DNA of 8,644 nt from Myxococcales bacterium UBA1660. Its GTDB lineage: Bacteria; Myxococcota_A; Polyangia; Polyangiales; Houyiibacteriaceae. The stretch lies in NCBI GenBank assembly GCA_002320815.1, contig DCLA01000080.1, forward strand, positions 1 to 8,644, in the 5' to 3' direction. How positions within the stretch are numbered: the stretch's first letter is position 1; each line of letters begins with the position of its first letter. Below the pieces are notes generated by a model, which did not search any database, was not told the origin of the DNA, and saw only the letters and a list, made by a program, of their open reading frames with translations. The translations under genes and the position numbers were made by a program. Below are positions 1-5,056 of the stretch, piece after piece.

Positions 1-1
1 G

Positions 2-148
2 CTCTCCAACGGCCGCCTCGAGGCTATGAACACGAAGCTCCGCCTCCTCACCCGGCTCGCTTTCGGCTTCCACTCCCACCGGCCTCTGATCGCGCTGGCG
101 ATGCTCAAGCTGGGTGGCCTGGCGCCGACCCTACCCACGCTCGCATGA
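2..148 (+). CDS. ISL3-family transposase, C-terminal fragment (5' end outside window)
   Basis: The reading frame is open from the window edge to TGA at 146-148 and gives 48 residues. It begins LSNGRLEAMNTKLRLLTR, continues AFGFHSHRPLIALAMLKLGG and ends at a Pro/Leu-rich tail. The pattern SNG+xExxNxKx+xLxRxAFGF followed by LIALAML is the well-known C-terminal end of ISL3-family (IS204/IS1001/IS1096/IS1165) DDE transposases. The Glu in the SNGRLE block is, by family knowledge, the last acidic residue of the catalytic triad. Only this end is visible, so I cannot tell whether the element is intact or decayed upstream. The frame shows no stop or frameshift within the visible part. Confidence 0.85.
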   Translation, partial: LSNGRLEAMNTKLRLLTRLAFGFHSHRPLIALAMLKLGGLAPTLPTLA

Positions 149-171
149 CCCACAATCATGTCAGGAGCCCC
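149..171. repeat. candidate right terminal inverted repeat of the ISL3 element
   Basis: Directly after the transposase stop codon comes CCCACAATCATG, then TCAGGAGCCCC. Read from the outside in on the other strand, this starts GGGGCTCCTGACATG. ISL3-family ends typically start with a GG-rich GGCTCT/GGGTCT-like block, followed by a tract ending in TTGTG, and lie a few bases past the transposase stop. The position and shape fit. The matching left end is outside the window and I see no copy here, so both the boundary and the identity are inference. Confidence 0.35.
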
Positions 172-221
172 AGATGTTTTAGATGTGATAGAGAGCTCCT
201 AGTGACAATGGGTGTGTGTGC

Positions 222-581
222 ATGAACCCGCCGTTTGATGACGAAGGGGTGTACATCGGAGCTCTGGCGACCTTGTCGGAACTCGGTGCGGACCTTGACG
301 AGGATAGGCTTGGTCCCCTGGTGGCTATCAGATTCGATGGCCCTCGTGATGGCTTCTTGGATTGGTTTGCGCGGTGGGCCGCGTCCACATTTAGAAGTCT
401 CTCGGGACGGCCGGAGTGGGAACAGAATCCCGAGTGGTTGTATTTCGATGGGGTGCCGATGACGTTTGTGGGTCAGGTTTCAGTGCCTCCTGAGTTGAGT
501 GGTCTACACGATGTGGCTAGTTTCTACGTGTTCTGGGACCGCGATTCGGGGGTGACGGAAACGGTGGTGCAGGTTCGTTAG
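222..581 (+). CDS. small protein of unknown function, atypical codon use
   Basis: This gene encodes 119 residues from ATG at 222; an in-frame GTG at 216 would add two residues. No convincing Shine-Dalgarno site precedes either start. The product is acidic and rich in aromatic residues, with five Trp and a block running EWLYFDGVPMTFVGQVSVP and then SFYVFWDRDSG. A buried strand ending in FVGQ, followed by a strand like YVFWDRD, recalls the DUF1963/YwqG fold, but the similarity is too weak for a firm call. There is no signal peptide or membrane segment. By hand count, 44 of 119 sense codons end in A or T, whereas the lipoprotein and PUFA genes use such codons rarely. It lies about 50 bp beyond the transposase end, so it may have been acquired horizontally. 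Its stop overlaps the end of a degenerate frame on the other strand. I do not recognise its function. Confidence 0.6.
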   Translation: MNPPFDDEGVYIGALATLSELGADLDEDRLGPLVAIRFDGPRDGFLDWFARWAASTFRSLSGRPEWEQNPEWLYFDGVPMTFVGQVSVPPELSGLHDVASFYVFWDRDSGVTETVVQVR

Positions 582-694
582 ACGCACGCAGGAAGTAGAT
601 CCGCGAAGCTGATCGGTCCGAGGGCCATGCCCGCCGCCCGGACTCGGTTGACCAGGTCCTCGTAGCGCTCGGCGTTCCCGGCGGCGCCGATGGC
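578..694 (-). pseudogene. possible decayed gene fragment
   Basis: On the minus strand, a 38-codon frame between the stop triplets at 695-697 and 578-580 reads AIGAAGNAERYEDLVNRVRA and then AGMALGPISFADLLPACV. Its amino-acid make-up looks like a real helical C-terminus rather than the Arg/Pro/Gly-rich shadow typical of this GC content. It has no start of its own. Just upstream in the same frame, PGITMEEA precedes the TAA, so the stop could be a nonsense mutation in an older gene. Another stop lies at 722-724. The final stop overlaps the stop of the gene at 222-581, so the two would converge. I cannot name a family. Chance is a real alternative. Confidence 0.2.
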
Positions 695-970
695 TTACGC
701 TTCCTCCATCGTGATGCCGGGCGCTCACCCAGCCCTCCGGGCCCTGTGCGGCTCGAGGAGTGGGAAGACGCTCCCGGACCCGCGACCGATGGGCGGGACG
801 AGCCGGTCGTCGGAGAACGAGCCCGAAGGGCGGGCTCGAAGCGGCCCGGCTATCTCCCTGCCCATCTCCCTGCCGAAGACGGCCAGCGGGCCCTGGACGC
901 GCTCGTTCGTCGCACGGAGCGGGCTTCATCCCATAGGCCGCGCATCGAGGCAGTCGGGGTCGAGCCTGCT
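582..970. other. gene-poor stretch between two small genes
   Basis: About 390 bp hold no confident gene. The plus-strand frame of the gene at 971-1300 stays open back to 746. Its product there is rich in Arg, Pro, Glu and Asp, with no recognisable fold, and looks like read-through of GC-rich DNA. A minus-strand frame (504-929) is similarly Arg/Pro-rich. The only segment with protein-like composition is the possible fragment at 578-694. I see no RNA gene, no strong promoter and no repeat here. Decayed DNA left by insertion-sequence activity is a reasonable reading but is not shown. Confidence 0.5.
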
Positions 971-1300
971 ATGTTTCGTCGTGCCTTCAGCAGGAAGAAG
1001 CGGCGAAGAATCACCGTCGATGGCCAGGGGTACCACTGGGTCGCATCGGGGAACGATGCGTGGATCGACCTCCGCGTGATGGCGGACGTTCAGCCCAGCC
1101 AGCAGTTGGCTTGCATGTTCGACTACCACCAAGGCCGGTTCGTGGTCACACCCCACATCGTCCGGCAGGTCATCGAGTACGGCCTGACCCATGAATGGAA
1201 GCCGCTGGAGCCTGCCCCTGAGCTCTGGCTCGGGCACCTGGACGGGAAGATCGACCTTCGCCTCGACGAGAGTTGCGACAGCTCCGAGAGCGGACCCTGA
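971..1300 (+). CDS. small conserved-looking protein of unknown function
   Basis: From ATG at 971 this encodes 109 residues. The frame extends back to 746, but the upstream part has shadow-like composition, so I prefer the ATG at 971. The product starts with a basic patch (MFRRAFSRKKRRR). A likely beta-rich part follows, containing ITVDGQGYHWVASGNDAWID, and then a clear amphipathic helix, VTPHIVRQVIEYGLTHEWKP. It ends in an acidic tail. The 'TP-x-I/V-V-R-x-V-I-x-x-x-L-x-x-x-W-x-P' stretch looks like a helix motif seen in small uncharacterised bacterial proteins, but I cannot name the family. There is no signal peptide or membrane segment. Codon use is GC-rich, closer to the resident genes than the gene at 222-581. 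It converges on the minus-strand lipoprotein gene, with 95 bp between their stop codons. Function unknown. Confidence 0.55.
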   Translation: MFRRAFSRKKRRRITVDGQGYHWVASGNDAWIDLRVMADVQPSQQLACMFDYHQGRFVVTPHIVRQVIEYGLTHEWKPLEPAPELWLGHLDGKIDLRLDESCDSSESGP

Positions 1301-1314
1301 CGGACGGGGTCCGC
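1290..1314 (+). terminator. hairpin at the end of the 971-1300 gene, possible terminator
   Basis: GCGGACCC (1290-1297) and GGGTCCGC (1307-1314) form a perfect 8-bp stem with a 9-nt loop, and the TGA stop codon lies in the loop. No T-run follows, so it is not a classical intrinsic terminator. It sits between two convergent genes, where a transcription end is expected. A chance GC-rich inverted repeat is also possible. Confidence 0.3.
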
Positions 1315-1395
1315 GTTGGTCCGAGGACTTCCGTCGGCGACCACCCCCGCGCTCGGTCCAGGCGGCCGCCGTCACGAGCTTCGGGGGGCGAGCGC

Positions 1396-3045
1396 TCAGA
1401 GCCCGGTGATGGAGACGTCGTACGAGCCCGAAGCGGAGCCGTAGCCATCCACCACGACGCCGAACAGGCCGGGGCCGGTGATCGATGCGCTGACGGTCGA
1501 CTGCAGGCCGCAGTCGTCGTCGTTGCAGTCCTCCTCGGCGCCGGCGGAGCGCAGCACCAAGACGGTGTCGTAGCTGGAGAGGCTGCAGGTGGTGGCGGTG
1601 ACCGTGCGGCTCCCGGAGCAGGTGGTGAAGAAGTACATGTCTTCCGGGCCCCCGCCGGCACACGACCCGATGAAGCCACTCGTGCCCGAGGTGGTTCCGC
1701 TCTGGGTACCCGAGCTGGTGATGCGGGTGTTGTCGCCGCCCACCGGGGTCATCGTCTGCCAGCGCAGGCTGACCGTCCCGGTCTCCGACGAGTCGTAGGA
1801 GTGCACTGCGATGTGGTGCGTGCCCGCCGGAAGGAGGCGCGCGGTCTGTTCCTGCGGGGTGCTGCAGTCGTCGTCGTTGCACTCCAGCATCGCGGAGCCG
1901 CAGCCGGTTCGGATGGAGACCCGGGTGTCGAAGGTCGACCCGAAGGTGTCGACGTAGACGATGGTCGGGACGGTCAGGTTGATCGAGTACCAGATGTCGT
2001 TGCTGGTGCTGCCACAGTCCCCGATGGTGCGGGTGGCGTCGGTGAAGCTGTCGGTCCGGGTACCGCTCGCCCCGGTGAGGGCGATGGCCGCGGCGCAGGT
2101 GTCGTTGGTCGGCGGCATCGAGCAGTCCTCGTCGACCATTCCGTCGCCGTCGTCGTCGCAGCCGTTGCCGCAGACCTCGGAGCCGACGCACGAGCCGTAG
2201 CCGGTGCACGAGCCGTTGCACACCTGGTTGCCGGGGGTGCCGCAGGCGGTGGTGCAGCTCGAGGTCTCGCCCTGCACGCAGGGGAAGGTGTCGTCGGGGC
2301 CGTTCATCCCGTCGTCGTCGCAGCCGTTGCAGACCTCGATGCCGCGGCAGGCGCCGAAGCCGTCGCAGCTCGAGTTGCAGCTCAGAGTGCCGGTGGTGCC
2401 GCAGGCGGTGGTGCAGCTCGCCGTCGAGCCGAGGGCGCAGGTGAAGCCGTTGTCGATGGTGCCATCGCAGTCGTCGTCGACGCCGTTGCAGTCCTCGTCG
2501 GCGCCCGGGTAGACCGAGGCCATCGAGTCGTCGCAGTCGTTGCCGGTGCCGCAGCCCATCGCCGCGAAGCCGTCGGCGTCCGCGTCGCTGCCGGCGTTCA
2601 CGCAGGTCCCGGTGGGCTCTTCGCAGAGGTCGGTGGTGCAGGAGTCGCCGTCGTCGCAGTCGACCGGCGTGCCGGCCAAGCAGCCGTCGCCGACGGTGCT
2701 GGTCGCGCCGTCGCAGGTCTCGGCGCCGTTGCACACCAAGCCGTCGTCGCAGAACGTGTCGTCCGCGAGGTTCACGCACCCGTCGGTGGGATCGCAGCGG
2801 TCCACGGTGCAGTCGATGCCGTCGTTGCACTCGGCGTCGATGGTGCACTCGGGCTCTGGACCGGCGTCGGGCTCCCCGGCGTCGTCGTCCCCGGTGCCCA
2901 GATCCTTGTCTTCGACGATGCCGAGATCCTCGACGACGCCCAGGTCCGGGAGCGGGGCCACGCCCGAGTCCTCGTCGCCGCTGCTGTTGCCCTCGGCACA
3001 CCCCCACGCCACCACCAGCGCGAGGACCCCACAAGAAATCCGCAT
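1396..3045 (-). CDS. predicted Cys/Asp-rich lipoprotein with MopE-like and CTDC-like repeats
   Basis: The product has 549 residues, is probably exported and lipid-anchored, and is of unknown role, perhaps in metal or calcium binding at the cell surface. The N-terminus has Arg2, a hydrophobic core (residues 6-14) and a lipobox-like AWGC ending at Cys16; Trp at -2 is unusual. An acidic Gly/Ser/Asp linker (17-66) follows. Residues 67-150 carry Cys repeats of the CxDGxxCTxDxC type (CNDGIDCTVDRC, CDDGDSCTTDLC), as in the Dictyostelium CTDC repeat family. Residues 152-200 form a MopE-like putative metal-binding motif (DADADGF, NDCDD, PGADEDCNGVDDDCDG). Two tandem copies of a SCTTACGT unit follow (about 203-308), each ending in a CDDDG stretch. 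The C-terminus holds two beta-rich PPC-like domains (about 314-430 and 435-549), each with a CNDDDC loop. I count more than 40 Cys. The gene is divergent from the PUFA genes. Such proteins are frequent in myxobacteria. Confidence 0.88.
   Translation of the reverse strand: MRISCGVLALVVAWGCAEGNSSGDEDSGVAPLPDLGVVEDLGIVEDKDLGTGDDDAGEPDAGPEPECTIDAECNDGIDCTVDRCDPTDGCVNLADDTFCDDGLVCNGAETCDGATSTVGDGCLAGTPVDCDDGDSCTTDLCEEPTGTCVNAGSDADADGFAAMGCGTGNDCDDSMASVYPGADEDCNGVDDDCDGTIDNGFTCALGSTASCTTACGTTGTLSCNSSCDGFGACRGIEVCNGCDDDGMNGPDDTFPCVQGETSSCTTACGTPGNQVCNGSCTGYGSCVGSEVCGNGCDDDGDGMVDEDCSMPPTNDTCAAAIALTGASGTRTDSFTDATRTIGDCGSTSNDIWYSINLTVPTIVYVDTFGSTFDTRVSIRTGCGSAMLECNDDDCSTPQEQTARLLPAGTHHIAVHSYDSSETGTVSLRWQTMTPVGGDNTRITSSGTQSGTTSGTSGFIGSCAGGGPEDMYFFTTCSGSRTVTATTCSLSSYDTVLVLRSAGAEEDCNDDDCGLQSTVSASITGPGLFGVVVDGYGSASGSYDVSITGL
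2236..2420. repeat. internal duplication in the lipoprotein gene
   Basis: An identical 26-bp sequence occurs at 2236-2261 and 2395-2420, exactly 159 bp (53 codons) apart and in frame. It encodes the SCTTACGT core of two consecutive Cys-rich modules. The flanking protein sequence is similar but diverged (for example CNSSCDGFGAC versus CNGSCTGYGSC). This is best explained by duplication of one repeat module within the gene. Identity at DNA level in the core suggests either a recent event or ongoing gene conversion. Confidence 0.8.
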
Positions 3046-3050
3046 CTCAT

Positions 3051-3079
3051 TGGATACGCCGCTCGGGACCCGCCTTCAA
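3051..3079 (-). promoter_or_regulatory. weak candidate promoter of the lipoprotein gene
   Basis: On the minus strand, TTGAAG (3074-3079) and TATCCA (3051-3056) are separated by exactly 17 bp, a sigma-70-like layout with poor -10 agreement. The -10 box would end only five bases before the ATG, placing the transcript start at or near the start codon. That would make a leaderless mRNA, in line with the lack of a Shine-Dalgarno site. The match is weak and chance is possible. Confidence 0.22.
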
Positions 3080-3096
3080 GCCGGCGGTGGGCGCGT

Positions 3097-3111
3097 TGAC
3101 GCTCTGCGTCA
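3097..3111. promoter_or_regulatory. palindromic site TGACGC-TCT-GCGTCA, possible operator
   Basis: This is a perfect 6-bp inverted repeat with a 3-bp centre in the divergent region, 52-66 bp upstream of the lipoprotein start. Its half-sites (TGACG/CGTCA) resemble dimeric regulator sites. It lacks a T-run and is too short for a terminator. No regulator is encoded in the window, so its role is inference. Confidence 0.28.
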
Positions 3112-3190
3112 TCGCGATTCCGGCCCCTGCGTCCCCGAACGCGGGCGGGCAGATCGTCCCAGGCGTCCGGTTTGGGGTGCCCTAAAAGAC

Positions 3191-3230
3191 AACGATGTCA
3201 TGTGGTTGGAATGATGGCCAAACGATGACA
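3191..3230. promoter_or_regulatory. spaced direct repeat in AT-richer patch upstream of pfaD
   Basis: AACGATGTCA (3191-3200) and AACGATGACA (3221-3230) match at 9 of 10 positions and are exactly 30 bp apart, close to three helical turns. A further GATG lies at 3213-3216. They sit in the least GC-rich part of the divergent region: 28 of the 50 bases at 3181-3230 are A or T. This is the likeliest place for the control region of the PUFA operon. I see no convincing -35/-10 pair on the plus strand. Confidence 0.3.
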
Positions 3231-3304
3231 AACGCCCGCCGGCCGATCCGCTATCCCATGGTCCCGCGCTCCCCCGCGCCCTCGCGAACGTTTTTCACCG
3301 ACTG

Positions 3305-4927
3305 ATGCTCTCCCCCATCGCCATGTGGTCCCCCGGCGCTGATGCGCCGGGCTTCGGCCGTACCGCGCTCGCCGCGGCGGCTTCCGACTTCCGATCCTCC
3401 ATCCACGTCCTCCGCGAAGGCCTCGAAGAGGGCCGCGTCGGGGTAGGGCGGGCCGGTGAGGTCACGCCGCCCCGGCACCTGAACGGGCACAGCGGCTACC
3501 CGCTGCTGGCCACCTTGCCGCCGATCTACCCGGAGTGGCTGGGCGACCGGAGCTTCCTGGAGACCCACGGCGTCCGGTTCCCCTACGTCACCGGCGCGAT
3601 GGCCAACGGCATCGCGACCACCGACTTGGTCATCGCGGCCGCTCGGGCGGGCATCCTGGGCTTCTTCGGTGCGGCGGGGTTGGCCTTCCCCCATGTGGAG
3701 GCGGCCCTCGACCGGCTGGAGGCCGCGCTCGGGCACGGCGGACCGACCTGGGGGATGAACCTCATCCACTCGCCCAACGAGCCGGCCCTCGAGGAGGCGG
3801 TGGCCGATCTCTACCTGCGGCGCGGGGTGACCCACGTCTCGGCGGCGGCCTTCCTCTCCCTGACCCCGGCCATCGTCCGCTACGCCTGCAGCGGTCTCCA
3901 TCAGGATGCCAGCGGCGCGATTCAGCGGCGTACCCACGTCTTCGCCAAGATCTCGCGGCCCGAGACCGCGCGGCACTTCATGCAGCCCGCGCCCCAGCCG
4001 ATGCTCGACGCCCTGGTCGCCCGCGGCCTGCTGACCGCCGACGAGGCGCGGCTGGCGCGGCACGTGCCCATCGCCGAGGACTTCACCGTCGAGGCGGACA
4101 GCGGCGGTCACACCGACAAGCAGGCGCTGCCCGCGGTCTTCCCGGTCATCGCCGAGCTGCGCGACGCCATGGTCACCGAGCACGGCTTCGAGCGCCCCAT
4201 CCGCGTCGGCGCCGCCGGCGGCCTCGGGACCCCGCGGTCGGTGGCCGCGGCCTTCTCCATGGGCGCCGCCTACGTGCTCACCGGCTCGGTGAACCAGTCG
4301 GCCATCGAGTCCGGCCTCTCGCCCGCCGGCAAGGTGATGCTCGCGCAGGCCTCCATGGCCGACGTGGTCATGGCCCCGGCGGCGGACATGTTCGAACAGG
4401 GCGTCGAGGTCCAGGTGCTCAAGCGCGGCACGATGTTCGGCGCCCGGGCCCACCGGCTCTTCGTGGCCTACCGCACCTACGCCAGCCTGGACGCCATCCC
4501 CGAGGCCGAACGCCTGAAGCTGGAGAAGCAGGTGCTGAGCGCGACCTTCGCCGAGGTCCGCGCCGCCACCCAGGCCTTCTGGGCCGACCGCGATCCCCAC
4601 GAGAACGAGAAGGCCGCGCGCGACCCCAAGCACGAGATGGCCCTGTGCTTCCGCTGGTACCTCGGCCTCTCCAGCCGCTGGGCCATCGTCGGCGACGAGA
4701 AGCGACGCCTCGACTATCAGATCTGGTGTGGCCCCGCGATGGGCGCGTTCAACGATTGGGTCCGCGGCTCCTTCCTCGAAGCTCCGGAGAACCGCACCGT
4801 GGTCCAGATCGCGCTGAACCTGCTCGAGGGCGCGGCGACCGTGACCCGGGCGAACCAGCTCCGCTCGTTCGGCGCCCCGGTTCCCCCCGAGGCCTATCGC
4901 TTCCAGCCGCGCCCGCTCGATCTCTAG
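3305..4927 (+). CDS. pfaD: PUFA synthase enoyl reductase (PfaD/Pfa1 type)
   Basis: The product has 540 residues, the usual length for the stand-alone enoyl reductase of PUFA synthases. It belongs to the FMN-dependent nitronate monooxygenase (2-nitropropane dioxygenase) superfamily and would reduce the trans-2-enoyl-ACP intermediates made on the partner synthase, in the cytoplasm, using NAD(P)H. An N-terminal extension (1-85) precedes the TIM-barrel. Visible landmarks are VTGAMANGIATTDLV after residue 90, EADSGGHTD (263-271) with His269 in the GGH motif typical of the family, and the FMN-phosphate loop GGLGTP (305-310) followed by TGSVNQ (326-331). The C-terminal helical part (about 400-540) is characteristic of PfaD and not of ordinary nitronate monooxygenases. 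The start is uncertain: Met1 at 3305 and Met7 at 3323 are both possible, and neither has a Shine-Dalgarno site. The gene lies 129 bp upstream of the synthase gene on the same strand. Enoyl reductase first is the order described for myxobacterial pfa1-pfa2-pfa3 clusters. Confidence 0.95.
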   Translation: MLSPIAMWSPGADAPGFGRTALAAAASDFRSSIHVLREGLEEGRVGVGRAGEVTPPRHLNGHSGYPLLATLPPIYPEWLGDRSFLETHGVRFPYVTGAMANGIATTDLVIAAARAGILGFFGAAGLAFPHVEAALDRLEAALGHGGPTWGMNLIHSPNEPALEEAVADLYLRRGVTHVSAAAFLSLTPAIVRYACSGLHQDASGAIQRRTHVFAKISRPETARHFMQPAPQPMLDALVARGLLTADEARLARHVPIAEDFTVEADSGGHTDKQALPAVFPVIAELRDAMVTEHGFERPIRVGAAGGLGTPRSVAAAFSMGAAYVLTGSVNQSAIESGLSPAGKVMLAQASMADVVMAPAADMFEQGVEVQVLKRGTMFGARAHRLFVAYRTYASLDAIPEAERLKLEKQVLSATFAEVRAATQAFWADRDPHENEKAARDPKHEMALCFRWYLGLSSRWAIVGDEKRRLDYQIWCGPAMGAFNDWVRGSFLEAPENRTVVQIALNLLEGAATVTRANQLRSFGAPVPPEAYRFQPRPLDL

Positions 4928-5056
4928 GGGCCGGACTTCCGCCCGCTTCGCCATCCCCGCTTCCCCGAGGCGCTGCCGCCCGAATCGGCCTCACCGCGCC
5001 CCCCGATTTCCACGTCTGAACTGCCGTCCGAACCTGCCGCCCAAGCGAATCGAATC
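4928..5056 (+). other. intergenic gap between pfaD and the pfa2 synthase gene
   Basis: This 129-bp spacer is C-rich on the plus strand, with no long stem-loop and no T-run. A short iteration GAATCGAATC precedes the downstream ATG, and no GGAGG-like ribosome site is seen. The gap is longer than usual for tightly coupled genes of one complex. The two genes may still be one operon, but a separate start or processing site cannot be excluded. Confidence 0.5.

Noticed and set aside
208..225. Five-codon mini-frame whose TGA overlaps the ATG at 222
   Set aside because: It looks like a translational-coupling leader, but it has no ribosome site and encodes only MGVCA. Chance is the simpler reading.
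746..970. N-terminal extension of the 971-1300 gene
   Set aside because: The frame is open, but the sequence is Arg/Pro/Glu-rich with no fold. The credible protein starts at the ATG at 971.
926..3034. 702-codon minus-strand frame overlapping the lipoprotein gene
   Set aside because: The product is a run of Arg, Gly, Leu and His without structure. The frame used by the lipoprotein has a signal sequence, repeats and domains, so this one is a shadow.
1273..3099. 608-codon plus-strand frame opposite the lipoprotein gene
   Set aside because: It is Val/Ala/Gly-rich with no motif, and is the antisense shadow of the Asp/Cys-rich coding sequence.
3251..4954. 567-codon minus-strand frame opposite pfaD
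   Set aside because: It is a low-complexity Gly/Arg/Val/Glu composition covering a clear PfaD gene on the other strand.
3535..5019. 494-codon plus-strand frame overlapping pfaD and running past its stop
   Set aside because: It is Arg/Pro/Gly-rich in a shifted frame. PfaD motifs are all in the 3305 frame up to its stop, so there is no sign of a frameshift.
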